Positions 27,005 to 35,707 of a stretch of DNA of 64,000 nt are shown here, piece by piece (position 1 is the first letter of the stretch; the number at the start of each line of letters is the position of its first letter). The DNA comes from Aliikangiella marina (GTDB taxonomy: Bacteria > Pseudomonadota > Gammaproteobacteria > Enterobacterales > Kangiellaceae): contig NZ_VIKR01000001.1 in NCBI RefSeq assembly GCF_007004765.1, forward strand, positions 186,001 to 250,000, in the 5' to 3' direction. Made by a program: the position numbers and the translations under genes. Below the pieces are notes generated by a model. That model searched no databases. It was not told the origin of the DNA and saw nothing but the letters and a program-made list of their open reading frames with translations.

Positions 27005-27161
27005 ATCTTCAATTCCTGATTAATCTAACGGGATGTTGTACCTGTCGTCGATTTTTAGGGTAAAATGCGGCCTAAATTTGGCTGGACGGCTAATCTTAGT
27101 CGTTTCTATTAATGGTTTGAGCCGCTTTAATGCTTAAGGCGCGATTTCAAAAGGAAACTCA

Positions 27162-28169
27162 ATGAATAAAACATATCAGGTTTACGGTATTGGCAACGCT
27201 CTGGTGGATTTTGAAATCGAAACAACTGCAGAAGAGTTGACGAGTCTAGATGTTGAGAAAGGCGTTATGACGCTTATTGAGGAGTCGCGCCAAATTGAGT
27301 TGTCAAAAGCTTTTCATGGTAAACATCACTCAAGAGCCTGTGGCGGATCGGCAGCCAATACAATCATAGGCGCTCAGTCATTAGGCTCTCAATGTTTTTA
27401 TTCTTGTAAAGTCGCTAACGACGAAACCGGTATTTTCTATCGCGATGACCTTTTGGCCCACGGTGTACACAGTAACTTGTCATCCAGAGAGTTGGAAGAG
27501 GGCGTTACCGGTAAGTGTTTGGTGATGATCAGTGAGGATGCCGATCGGACAATGAATACGTTTTTAGGAATAACCGGAGACATTGATTATCATCAAATTG
27601 ATGAGGGTGCACTAAAAGATTCCCAATATTTGTACGTCGAAGGCTATTTGTCGAGTGCTCCGATGGCACTTGCTGCTGCAGTAAAGGCGAAAAAATTTGC
27701 CGAAGATAATGGCGTTAAGACGGCTTTTTCATTATCGGATCCCAACATGGTTAAGTTTTGTCGCGATGGACTTGAAGCGATTATCGGTAATGGCGTTGAT
27801 TTATTGTTTTGTAACTTTGATGAAGCCACCATGTATGCGCAAGAATCTGATTTGGCTGCTGCAGCAACAAAGCTCAGCAAAGTTGCGAAAACGTTGATTG
27901 TCACACTTGGGGCTGATGGCGCATTAATCAAGCAAGGCGATCAGGAAATTAAAATTTCGGGCAATCCGGTGGATGCGATCGATACCAATGGTGCTGGTGA
28001 TCTATTTGCGGGTAGTTTTTTGCATGGAATCAACTCAGGATTGAGCGTTGAAAAAGCTGGGGAGTTGGCTAGTTTTGCTTCGGCGCAACTAGTCACCCAA
28101 TTCGGTCCGCGGCTTAGCGAAGAAAAACTTGAAACCGTGAAGCGTTTTGCGCAAGAGCTCGGTGCCTAG
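27162..28169 (+). CDS. PfkB-family carbohydrate/nucleoside kinase
   Basis: This 335-residue ribokinase-fold enzyme resembles the adenosine-kinase-like group of PfkB kinases. The N-terminal motif GGSAANTIIGAQSLG binds the sugar, and the anion-hole/catalytic-base motif DTNGAGDLFAG is at 274-284, with Asp280 the base. It probably phosphorylates a nucleoside or sugar with ATP; the exact substrate cannot be read. SD sequence AAGGA is about 7 bp upstream of the ATG. sixA follows 24 bp downstream. Confidence 0.9.
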   Translation: MNKTYQVYGIGNALVDFEIETTAEELTSLDVEKGVMTLIEESRQIELSKAFHGKHHSRACGGSAANTIIGAQSLGSQCFYSCKVANDETGIFYRDDLLAHGVHSNLSSRELEEGVTGKCLVMISEDADRTMNTFLGITGDIDYHQIDEGALKDSQYLYVEGYLSSAPMALAAAVKAKKFAEDNGVKTAFSLSDPNMVKFCRDGLEAIIGNGVDLLFCNFDEATMYAQESDLAAAATKLSKVAKTLIVTLGADGALIKQGDQEIKISGNPVDAIDTNGAGDLFAGSFLHGINSGLSVEKAGELASFASAQLVTQFGPRLSEEKLETVKRFAQELGA

Positions 28170-28193
28170 CGAAAAAAATTCGAGGATATTGAA

Positions 28194-28649
28194 TTGCGAA
28201 CACTCTGGATAATGCGACATGGCTTGGCAGAAAGTCAGTTTGAGACTGACTTTAACCGGGCATTGTCTCCAGTTGGAGAGCAACAAGCGGCATCTGTGGC
28301 CAGGCAAATTCTCAATGATAGCGCTCCTCTTCCACAACGAATGTTAGTCAGTCCATTTAGGCGCACTCAAGAAACGGCTCAAATTGTCCACCCTATTTTA
28401 GCGATTGATAATCCTTTTGAAACCGAAGACTTGCTAGTTCATTATGGTGATCACAGAATTCTTGGCGATTTTTTATTAGCGCTTCCTGATGAGCGAATAA
28501 TGATTGTCAGTCATATGCCTATAGTGGCTAGTCTCTGTCAATACTTATCACCTGGGTGCAATATTGTTGGTTTTCAAACCGCGCAGGTGGCTAAGCTTAA
28601 TTTTGAAAATGGTATCGGCCATTTAGAAACGGTATTTCTAGCACAATAA
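28194..28649 (+). CDS. sixA: Phosphohistidine phosphatase SixA
   Basis: SixA is a small histidine-phosphatase that removes phosphate from histidine in phosphorelay or PTS proteins. The 151-residue protein has the catalytic MRHGLAES motif (Arg8-His9-Gly10) at the N-terminus, the typical SPFRRTQETA segment and the second His in IVSHMPIVASL. The start codon is TTG, with AGGA 7 bp upstream, which fits the family's short N-terminus. It lies between the PfkB kinase gene and plsC, all on the same strand with short gaps. Confidence 0.92.
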   Translation: MRTLWIMRHGLAESQFETDFNRALSPVGEQQAASVARQILNDSAPLPQRMLVSPFRRTQETAQIVHPILAIDNPFETEDLLVHYGDHRILGDFLLALPDERIMIVSHMPIVASLCQYLSPGCNIVGFQTAQVAKLNFENGIGHLETVFLAQ

Positions 28650-28673
28650 AAAATAAAAGCTTTAGGTTTTTTT

Positions 28674-29423
28674 ATGAGCGGAAGACGAATTAGTAAATTA
28701 CATTTCTATTGGATCTTAGTGATGACTGGGGTCTATACTTTTTATCACTGCATCATCGTTATTGCAGGGTCTTTCTTAGCCAGTAAAAAACGAGCACTCG
28801 TGGATAAGCAGCTGTTTAATTGGTCGAAGCATTTATTAGGGTTGGTGAAAGTTCGCGTCAATGTTATTGGGTTGGAAAATATGCCTCAAAAAGGCGATAG
28901 ACCGATAATCGTGATGTGCAATCATAGTAGCTTGTACGATATTCCGATAAGCGCGGTAGCGCTTAACACGAGTTTACGGATGTTAGCTAAAAAAGAACTC
29001 TACAGAATTCCTGTTTTCTCAGCAGCACTTCGACGTGGAGAGTTTCTGTCGATCGATAGACAAAACCGAGAACAATCTGTCAAAGACTTGCAAATTGCTA
29101 AAGAAAAGATGCTTGATGGAATCATTCTTTGGGTTGCCCCAGAAGGGACACGGTCAAGAGATGGAAAAGTTGCTCCTTTTAAACGTGGTGCGTTTCATGT
29201 TGCACTCGATACGGGAGCATTGATAGTGCCGCTAGCAATCAAAGATATTCATAAAGTTCAGAGTGGAAAAGATCTGACACTATACATCGACCAGGATATT
29301 GAAGTTGAAGTGTGTAAACCTGTTGATGCTACTCAATACTCAGCGGATGAACGTCGGAAATTAGTGGATACAGTTAGGAACAAGATTATTGAAGCTTTAG
29401 AACATGAAAAAGAGGCAGCTTAG
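28674..29423 (+). CDS. plsC: 1-acyl-sn-glycerol-3-phosphate acyltransferase
   Basis: PlsC adds the second acyl chain to lysophosphatidic acid to make phosphatidic acid at the inner membrane. The 249-residue protein has one N-terminal hydrophobic segment (about 12-35), the NHSSLYD motif (HX4D, His84 and Asp89) and APEGTRSRDGKVAPFKRGA, the glycerol-phosphate binding block. Its end is linked to prmB: the plsC stop at 29421 is followed immediately by the prmB start at 29425. The gene order sixA-plsC-prmB suggests an operon. Confidence 0.94.
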   Translation: MSGRRISKLHFYWILVMTGVYTFYHCIIVIAGSFLASKKRALVDKQLFNWSKHLLGLVKVRVNVIGLENMPQKGDRPIIVMCNHSSLYDIPISAVALNTSLRMLAKKELYRIPVFSAALRRGEFLSIDRQNREQSVKDLQIAKEKMLDGIILWVAPEGTRSRDGKVAPFKRGAFHVALDTGALIVPLAIKDIHKVQSGKDLTLYIDQDIEVEVCKPVDATQYSADERRKLVDTVRNKIIEALEHEKEAA

Positions 29424-29424
29424 T

Positions 29425-30342
29425 ATGTCATTCACTTTGTCCAATGAGTCAGTAAATAACGCTGTTGATGATCTCAAAACCATTCAAGATTTTATTCGTT
29501 GGTCATATAGTTGTTTTTGCCAGTCAGAAATTTATTATGGACACGGCACTGATAACCCCTGGGATGAAGCAGTCAATTTAGTCTTACAGACATTTGATTT
29601 GCCGGGAGATACGCCCGATGCAATTTTATTATCACGTCTAACTCGTGAAGAAAAGCGTGTAATTGCCGAGCGAGTCGCAAAACGTATTAATGATAAAGTG
29701 CCTGTCGCATACCTCACTAACCGTGCTGTATTTTGCGGTAGTGAATATTATGTTGATGAGCGTGTTTTAGTTCCTCGCTCACCAATCGGAGAGTTAATCG
29801 AAAACCAATTTCAGCCATGGATTGATGCGGATAGCGTCGACAATATTTTAGATCTTTGTACTGGAAGTGGTTGTATCGCCATTGCTTGTGCTCAGCATTT
29901 TCCACATGCAATGGTCGTTGCAGGCGACATCTCTGCGGACTGTATTGACGTTGCCAACATTAACCGTCAGAGACTCGCTCAAGACAATGTCGAGTTTTAT
30001 GAATCCGACTTATTTGAAAACATTCCTCAAATACAATATAACATTATTGTTTCTAATCCACCCTATGTAGATCAAGAAGACTTCGATGAAATTCCAGAAG
30101 AGTACTTAGCAGAGCCTAAACTCGGTTTAGTCTCGGGAGTTGACGGTTTAGATTTGACCCGCCAATTACTTGAGCAAGCAAATGACTATTTAGCCGAAAA
30201 TGGTATATTGATTATTGAAGTCGGTAACAGCGCAATGGCTTTAGAAGCGGCTTTTCCTCATACTGAATTTTTGTGGCTCGAGTTTGAGAGAGGTGGTCAT
30301 GGTGTATTCTTGCTTACCAAAGAACAGCTCAAATCGCTCTAA
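29425..30342 (+). CDS. prmB: Ribosomal protein L3 glutamine N5-methyltransferase
   Basis: PrmB methylates a glutamine in ribosomal protein L3. The protein closely follows E. coli PrmB: TIQDFIRWSYS, YYGHGTDNPWDEAV, VPVAYLTNRAVFCG, the SAM motif LDLCTGSGCIAIAC, and the catalytic NPPY (211-214). I chose the ATG at 29425 (305 residues), which has AGAGG about 8 bp upstream; a start at 29404 would add seven residues inside plsC with no support. In E. coli aroC follows; here a terminator hairpin and convergent accessory genes follow instead. Confidence 0.96.
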   Translation: MSFTLSNESVNNAVDDLKTIQDFIRWSYSCFCQSEIYYGHGTDNPWDEAVNLVLQTFDLPGDTPDAILLSRLTREEKRVIAERVAKRINDKVPVAYLTNRAVFCGSEYYVDERVLVPRSPIGELIENQFQPWIDADSVDNILDLCTGSGCIAIACAQHFPHAMVVAGDISADCIDVANINRQRLAQDNVEFYESDLFENIPQIQYNIIVSNPPYVDQEDFDEIPEEYLAEPKLGLVSGVDGLDLTRQLLEQANDYLAENGILIIEVGNSAMALEAAFPHTEFLWLEFERGGHGVFLLTKEQLKSL

Positions 30343-30368
30343 CGGCTAATTTTATCGACTAGTTAAAC

Positions 30369-30403
30369 AAACACCGAGAGATTTCAATTCGCGGTGTTTA
30401 TTT
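30369..30403 (+). terminator. Terminator-like hairpin after prmB
   Basis: A perfect 8-bp stem (aaacaccg / cggtgttt) with a 15-nt loop and T-rich trailer separates prmB from the convergent acyltransferase gene. Confidence 0.6.
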
Positions 30404-30427
30404 AGAACCTATCTAAAATTAGTTTGT

Positions 30428-31684
30428 TTATTTTTTGCCATTAAGCATCCAACCAATAGGCGTCCATTTTACCAAGACGAAGTAGCTCACTAGACCAATC
30501 ATGAGAGTTCCCAAGCTACTTATCAAAAACTCTACCCATATATTCCAATTAGTTTCCAAAAGTAAAAACTGAATATAAAACAATACCGGTAAGTGAACTA
30601 TATAGATCCAGTAAGACGAGTCTGATATTAACCGCATAGTTTTACTTTTATCATTGAGCAACTTTCGGCCGACCACTAAACAAAAGAGAGTCATGTAAAC
30701 AGCCACAAGCGCCTCAAGAAACGCAATAACAAAATGGTTTAATGAAAAGCCCTGATCCACTTTTGGTAGCATATCCATGATGGTTAAGGACTCTGGAAAG
30801 GCGAGATACACGAATCGATAAGCTAAAAGGCTTCCGCCGAAAAGCAACCAAATGTAACGATTGAGAGCGTCAATGACTGACTGGTTTTTGAATATTGAAA
30901 CGCCGACTAAGAAAAATAACCCATAAAATCCAAAGGACCAAATTTCTGGATAAATCCGCTCTGGTGCAGGGTGAGGCAGCGCCTGAGAATACAACGATGG
31001 TGTGATTATTAGTGGTAGAACTATCAAAAGAAACGGAATAGATGTTGTCAAATGATATAGCTTGGCGCGGATTACAGTAAATCTCTGAAGCAGTGCGAGT
31101 ACAATTGTAAATTGAAGCAAATTAAATAAAAACCAAAGGTGCGTAGTGCTGAATGGCGGCTGCGGAATATCCGGATTACTTTGTGTCGCAGCTATCATTT
31201 GTAGCATCGGAGATAGTGGCTGAATTTCAGCTAAGGCGAAACCTACCAAAGCGATAAAACTTATAATAACCAGGGGAAGAAAAACAATAAATGGTAGACC
31301 AATTCTTAAAAATCGATTTTTTAAGAAGCCACCGATACCCCGTTTATCGATTAGCATCATGGCAAAAAAGCCAGAGATTAAAAAGAAAAGTGGCATACGA
31401 AATAAATGGCTAAACCATGCTACGGCATCAAGGGACATTGAATTTTGTGGGTCGGCCGATAGCCACAAGTTTTGCATCAGCGGACTATAAGCCAGCGCGG
31501 CATGAAAAAAGACTCCAGCTACCATTGCTATTGCTCGTAAGTTATCCATATAGTGATAACGAACAACTCCGACACTATCAATGTTGTTGTCTTTGCTAGA
31601 GACATGCTCTATTACTTTCTGAGGATTTTTGTTTTCATTTTTATTAGGACGAGCGAAACTCTCGCCAATATTGGCGTTTGACAT
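30428..31684 (-). CDS. Acyltransferase family 3 membrane protein
   Basis: This 418-residue integral membrane protein has about ten hydrophobic segments after a 45-residue polar head. The family motif YHYMDNLRAIAMVAGVFFHA includes the conserved Arg and His, and RMPLFFLISGFFAMML and RFLRIGLPF follow. Family members (OpgC, OafA, WecH) O-acylate glycans, periplasmic glucans or small molecules using acyl donors. The resemblance to OpgC-like proteins is general. It lies 72 bp downstream of the ABC-2 permease gene on the same strand and may be part of that regulated operon; the substrate is unknown. Confidence 0.87.
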   Translation of the reverse strand: MSNANIGESFARPNKNENKNPQKVIEHVSSKDNNIDSVGVVRYHYMDNLRAIAMVAGVFFHAALAYSPLMQNLWLSADPQNSMSLDAVAWFSHLFRMPLFFLISGFFAMMLIDKRGIGGFLKNRFLRIGLPFIVFLPLVIISFIALVGFALAEIQPLSPMLQMIAATQSNPDIPQPPFSTTHLWFLFNLLQFTIVLALLQRFTVIRAKLYHLTTSIPFLLIVLPLIITPSLYSQALPHPAPERIYPEIWSFGFYGLFFLVGVSIFKNQSVIDALNRYIWLLFGGSLLAYRFVYLAFPESLTIMDMLPKVDQGFSLNHFVIAFLEALVAVYMTLFCLVVGRKLLNDKSKTMRLISDSSYWIYIVHLPVLFYIQFLLLETNWNIWVEFLISSLGTLMIGLVSYFVLVKWTPIGWMLNGKK

Positions 31685-31756
31685 AATGTCCTCCGGCTAG
31701 TCTAGACTAGGTTAAAAAATTTAGGTGGAATAAGATTTAAATGTAAAAGGTGACCG

Positions 31757-32431
31757 TTAGAGAAATTCGGTTTTCCTAGACTGGAAGTAGAAGACCAGTC
31801 CTATCATCGTCGCAATAATGCCTATTTCGATGGCGATAAATGCGAAAGCAGTCGAATTCCATACTGCAACTTCACCCTCGATGTATTTTGCGATTGATTC
31901 AAAGCTACCAAGGAAGTACCAGAATAATGACACGCAAACATTTGTTAATGTCATCACCACAATTGTCCACGCTTCGGATTCTGTAACGATCGCCACCGAA
32001 AGCACTAATACGTATGCAACGATTAACTCTATCAATGCGATTGTTGCATAAGGAACTAAACCATTTGGCAACGTATCGACAGAGAAGATAATTCCCATCA
32101 TTCCTGCAACAAGAACGAACCAAATCGTCATAAAAGCCCCCAGATTGACTAGTAGCTTTGCCATCGTAAAATCCATGAACGAGATAGGTAAGCTCATAAC
32201 AAAAGGCAACGTTTGCTCTTTTCTTTCTATCACGACAGTCACAAATACTAAATGGGCGCCAACAACAATAACGCTTGAAATCAGTAGCACCATACTGACA
32301 TAAAATAATCCCTGTTGATTAAAGGGTAACATTGCCAGCGCGATAAATCCGACCAACGTATAGAGCATCAACGGAATTCGGTTAAAATGCCAATCCTTGG
32401 CAATCAAGTGTTTTATCATAATCCAGTTCAT
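31757..32431 (-). CDS. ABC-2 type permease of YtrA-linked exporter
   Basis: The 224-residue protein has six hydrophobic segments and no other recognised motif. It overlaps the ATPase gene by 4 bp (ATGA), indicating translational coupling, so the two make one exporter. Such small permeases occur with YtrA-type GntR regulators in operons that respond to cell-envelope stress or antibiotics in Firmicutes and gammaproteobacteria. The role here is inferred from context only. Confidence 0.85.
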   Translation of the reverse strand: MNWIMIKHLIAKDWHFNRIPLMLYTLVGFIALAMLPFNQQGLFYVSMVLLISSVIVVGAHLVFVTVVIERKEQTLPFVMSLPISFMDFTMAKLLVNLGAFMTIWFVLVAGMMGIIFSVDTLPNGLVPYATIALIELIVAYVLVLSVAIVTESEAWTIVVMTLTNVCVSLFWYFLGSFESIAKYIEGEVAVWNSTAFAFIAIEIGIIATMIGLVFYFQSRKTEFL

Positions 32432-33384
32432 GCGGCAGCTCCCTTATTCATATTATCACCTGTAGTCGCGGCATCTAATGAGCTATTGAAAGCTCGACTT
32501 GATTGAACTTCAGAAACAAATATTTCTTCTAAGGTCATATTTTCTATCGAGTGAATATGCGCTCCACAATTTCGATAAGTTTCAGCCATATTTTCCGAAA
32601 AAGATTTAGCGGTAATAATGGCTTGAGTTCCACTTCTCCTCTGTTCTACCATGCCTGTTAATGAAGGCAACTGTTTGTCACTTGATATCTCTAGTCGAAT
32701 TCTGCGCCACTTTTCTAAGTAAGACTCTTTATTTTCCGAGCTGATAATTCGTCCTTTATCAATAAAAGTAATTTCGTCAGAAAGCTGCTCGACATCCTGA
32801 GTATTATGTGAAGAAAACAGAATACTTCTTTCCTCGTCTAATAAAACATCCATTAATTCATTAATTACTTCATGACGAGCAACAGGGTCTAATCCTGTCG
32901 TAGGCTCATCGAGTAGCAATAGCTTTGGTTTTCGGGCCAACATGAGTAATAAACCTGCTTTAACTCTCTGACCGTGCGATAGTCCTTTAACTTTCTGATG
33001 GCGAGTTAAATCAAAACGTTTGACTAATTGTTTGGCATAGTTTGTGTCCCAGGTTGGATAAATGGATTTGATGTAATCCATATGCCATTGAATAGTTTCA
33101 TTCTTGTAAAGTCGCATATCTTCAGAGGCGAAACCTATATCCCATTTGGCGGCAATTTGATGGGTTGGCATTTGGTTACCAAGCACGTTCACAATACCGC
33201 TATCTTGCTGAACTAAACCCATCAGAATACGGATAGTTGTTGATTTGCCTGCGCCGTTAGGGCCAATAAATCCCATTATGCTACCTTTAGGTAATTCTAG
33301 GCTGATATTCTGCAAATCGAAATGCGGATAATGCTTACATACATTTCGCATCTGAATTGCCATAGAATTGTCGTAATCTTTCAT
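32428..33384 (-). CDS. ABC transporter ATP-binding protein of YtrA-linked exporter
   Basis: The 318-residue ATPase has Walker A (GPNGAGKST), signature LSHGQRVKAGLLLML (a variant LSGGQ), Walker B (LLLLDEPTTGLD) and switch His (FSSHNTQDVEQL). The last 90 residues are an extra domain typical of YtrB/YhcG-like ATPases. Transcribed after a GntR gene (18 bp upstream) and overlapping its permease gene by 4 bp. The operon resembles YtrA-YtrB-type exporters; the exported substrate is unknown. Confidence 0.92.
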   Translation of the reverse strand: MKDYDNSMAIQMRNVCKHYPHFDLQNISLELPKGSIMGFIGPNGAGKSTTIRILMGLVQQDSGIVNVLGNQMPTHQIAAKWDIGFASEDMRLYKNETIQWHMDYIKSIYPTWDTNYAKQLVKRFDLTRHQKVKGLSHGQRVKAGLLLMLARKPKLLLLDEPTTGLDPVARHEVINELMDVLLDEERSILFSSHNTQDVEQLSDEITFIDKGRIISSENKESYLEKWRRIRLEISSDKQLPSLTGMVEQRRSGTQAIITAKSFSENMAETYRNCGAHIHSIENMTLEEIFVSEVQSSRAFNSSLDAATTGDNMNKGAAA

Positions 33385-33401
33385 CGGTGTTTTCCTATGA
33401 A

Positions 33402-33818
33402 CTAAGACTGATTCGTCGTTTTTGGTTTTGAGCTTTGACGGTAAAGTTGTTCGATTCTTAATTTAATTTCTTTTTCACTGAGCCCTAATGACTCTGCGAT
33501 TTTAATTGCTTCTACTAAGTGCTGATTCATATCTTTCTCTCGTAACTGTTCATCTAGTTGGCTATCGATAGAAACAAAAGAGCCTTTGCCGTGTTGGGTA
33601 GTAATTACGCCTTCGCTTTCTAGTTCCTGATAGGCACGCTTAACCGTAATAACGCTGACTCTCAATGACACCGCAAACTCTCTGATCGAAGGCAGCTTGT
33701 GTCCAGCTGGCCAATCGCCGATTGATATGCGGCGTTTTATTTGCTCGATGATCTGCAAATACATTGGGCGACCATCGGCTTGCGACAAAATAAATTCGCT
33801 ATCCATTAATATCTTCAA
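33402..33818 (-). CDS. GntR-family transcriptional regulator, YtrA subfamily
   Basis: This 138-residue regulator has an N-terminal winged helix (about 15-85: PMYLQIIEQIKRRISIGDWPAGHKLPSIREFAVSLRVSVITVKRAYQELE) split here for brevity, and a short C-terminal helical tail of about 50 residues. The short tail places it in the YtrA subfamily, whose members usually repress a linked ABC exporter operon. It heads the operon GntR-ATPase-permease (-acyltransferase). A striking nested palindrome lies 14 bp upstream of its start codon and is the likely autoregulatory operator. Confidence 0.92.
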   Translation of the reverse strand: MKILMDSEFILSQADGRPMYLQIIEQIKRRISIGDWPAGHKLPSIREFAVSLRVSVITVKRAYQELESEGVITTQHGKGSFVSIDSQLDEQLREKDMNQHLVEAIKIAESLGLSEKEIKLRIEQLYRQSSKPKTTNQS

Positions 33819-33831
33819 ATAAATAAACTAA

Positions 33832-33873
33832 CTGTGTATATTGTGTATATACAGTATACACACATATACACAG
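33832..33873. promoter_or_regulatory. Nested palindromic operator of YtrA-type regulator
   Basis: Two almost concentric inverted repeats occur in 42 bp. The outer arms are CTGTGTATAT (33832-33841) and ATATACACAG (33864-33873), a perfect 10-bp pair; the inner arms are TGTGTATA (33842-33849) and TATACACA (33855-33862), a perfect 8-bp pair. All arms carry GTGTA/TACAC, the core of known YtrA-family sites. The position directly before the regulator gene fits autorepression. Confidence 0.8.
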
Positions 33874-34365
33874 TGATCAAGGTGGGTATACAAAAAATGT
33901 TCAAAAAGCGAGCAGGTAAGCAGAGAGCTGAACATGAATAAGTCCTTGTTGCTTTATAAATCAATAAGTTAGCTTTTTCTTTACATTGCCTTTTCATAGG
34001 TTTTACAGGAGTTGGCGAGCCACTTCAGTCAACCATCGCTTAAATTAAGATTGAGTTGTATCCATGCTGAGGTTTAAACAGGCGAAGATTTGTCCAATCG
34101 GATTTCGAGAGCTATTTGATTTAGAGTGGCTTTTATAACTTCTGTTAATTAGCTTGCTGCTGATTAATCCTTCTATTTATCAATGAATCTCATTTCTGAA
34201 TAAAATTCTGAATTTATGATTTAGCATTAGCCAACGAATAGCAAATCAATCTATATTACTAGAGTCGTTTCCTGTATTTCTTTTAATGTGACATGAAAGA
34301 TATCTTGTCGCACTTAGGATGGAATCTAATTTAACGCAGTCGCAATGACTTGATGGAGAAATGTG
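33874..34365. other. Intergenic region between GntR operon and DUF2235-PilZ gene
   Basis: About 490 bp of AT-rich sequence without a supported gene. The palindromic operator lies at its left edge. A 60-codon reverse ORF across the operator (33815-33997) looks spurious. A Shine-Dalgarno (ggaga) for the next gene ends at 34359. Confidence 0.5.
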
Positions 34366-35631
34366 ATGGAAAGTCGAAATAAGCGTTTAATCATATGCTG
34401 TGATGGTACTTGGAATACTCCCGAAAAGATAACTAATGTTATTAAAACCGTTCGAGCGATCAAACCGATTGCTGATGATGGAACACCGCAAGTTGTGTTT
34501 TATGATCAAGGTGTTGGCACTTATAATTTGTTTGACAAGTTTATTGGCGGAGCATTTGGTAAAGGGGTTGAACAGAATGTCTTGGATGCCTATCGTTTTA
34601 TCGCGCATAATTATCAAGCGGGTGATGAAATCTTTTGCTTTGGGTTTAGCAGAGGCGCATATACCGCTCGGGCGCTCGGTGGCATGTTTCAAACAATTGG
34701 TTTGCTACCGAAGAACAGGCTTGATGAATTAAGGGTTGCTTACAAATATTATCGCACGCCGCCTCACAAACGCGATGCTCAAGTTTATAGTGAGTTTGTA
34801 AGACCGAGCATCCAAATGATGGGAGTTTGGGATACTGTCGGCGCATTGGGCGCACCAACGCCGTTTCTCGGCAAGCTAACTAAACCACTTGTCGGCTTCT
34901 TTAATACTCACCTAAGTCCAGATATCAAAAATGCCTTTCAAGCTTTGGCGATCGATGAAAAACGCGCGCCCTTTGTACCGGCACTGTGGACGGGTAAAAC
35001 TTTGCCTGAACAGACCGTTGAACAGGTTTGGTTTTCAGGCGTGCATAGTGATGTTGGCGGCGGCTACAAAAATAGTGGGTTAGCCGATATTGCTTTGATG
35101 TGGATGCTGCATAAAGCAAATTGTCTCGGTTTGGATTTTGATCAAGCGTACCTTTCTAACCCTGACAATGTGAATGCCAACGTACATGATGAACTTCATG
35201 ACTCATATAATTTATTTTATCGAGTAATGGAAAAAGTTACCGGTATGATTGGTGTCAGAAATTTAAAAGGCGATCCATCAGAGGAACCGATTAATGTCGC
35301 TATTCATGATTCCGTCATTGAAAGGTTAACCAACATTGAAGATTATCGGCCTGAAAACTTTGATGAAACTTTGCCGATTTCTCGTACCGATGATCGTAGA
35401 CATTTTGCACGCTTTAGCACGCGACACTTGACTGGTAGTGTGCAGACTGAAAACCAAGTTGCATCTTGCCGAATTTTGGATTACTCGCCACTTGGTGGTG
35501 TCAGAGTTGAATGTGAAGAAGACCTAGAATTAGCCGACTCAATTGTTATCAGCTCATCAAAATTTGCCAAAACTGTCGCTAATTGTGCATGGAAAAGGGG
35601 CAACACGTATGGATTGAGGTTTGCTGTTTAG
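34366..35631 (+). CDS. DUF2235 alpha/beta-hydrolase fused to PilZ domain
   Basis: Residues about 1-325 form a DUF2235 hydrolase of the Tle1 phospholipase superfamily: ICCDGTWN near the start, nucleophile elbow GFSRGAY (Ser95), GVWDTVG (Asp156) and FSGVHSDVGGGY (His227, Asp229). Residues about 344-421 are a PilZ domain with both c-di-GMP motifs, RxxxR (345-349, RHFAR) and DxSxxG (372-377, DYSPLG), ending GLRF. This suggests a lipase or esterase controlled by c-di-GMP. I chose the ATG at 34366, with GGAGA 6 bp upstream. No VgrG, immunity or secretion gene is adjacent and there is no signal peptide, so it is probably cytoplasmic. The fusion is read directly; substrate and regulation are inferred. 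Confidence 0.85.
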   Translation: MESRNKRLIICCDGTWNTPEKITNVIKTVRAIKPIADDGTPQVVFYDQGVGTYNLFDKFIGGAFGKGVEQNVLDAYRFIAHNYQAGDEIFCFGFSRGAYTARALGGMFQTIGLLPKNRLDELRVAYKYYRTPPHKRDAQVYSEFVRPSIQMMGVWDTVGALGAPTPFLGKLTKPLVGFFNTHLSPDIKNAFQALAIDEKRAPFVPALWTGKTLPEQTVEQVWFSGVHSDVGGGYKNSGLADIALMWMLHKANCLGLDFDQAYLSNPDNVNANVHDELHDSYNLFYRVMEKVTGMIGVRNLKGDPSEEPINVAIHDSVIERLTNIEDYRPENFDETLPISRTDDRRHFARFSTRHLTGSVQTENQVASCRILDYSPLGGVRVECEEDLELADSIVISSSKFAKTVANCAWKRGNTYGLRFAV

Positions 35632-35641
35632 TCGCGTATAG

Positions 35642-35684
35642 AAAAAAGCCCAACCCGTGACGAGATTCTTACGTTGGGTTGGGC
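35642..35684 (-). terminator. Terminator of EamA transporter gene
   Basis: A 9-bp stem (gcccaaccc / gggttgggc) is followed, on the minus strand, by six T. It sits between the convergent hydrolase and EamA genes. Confidence 0.85.
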
Positions 35685-35707
35685 AAAGGGTGCACTTTAA
35701 GTGCAGG

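Noticed and set aside
33815-33997. Reverse 60-codon ORF across the GntR operator
   Set aside because: It covers the palindrome and has no plausible start; low-complexity translation.
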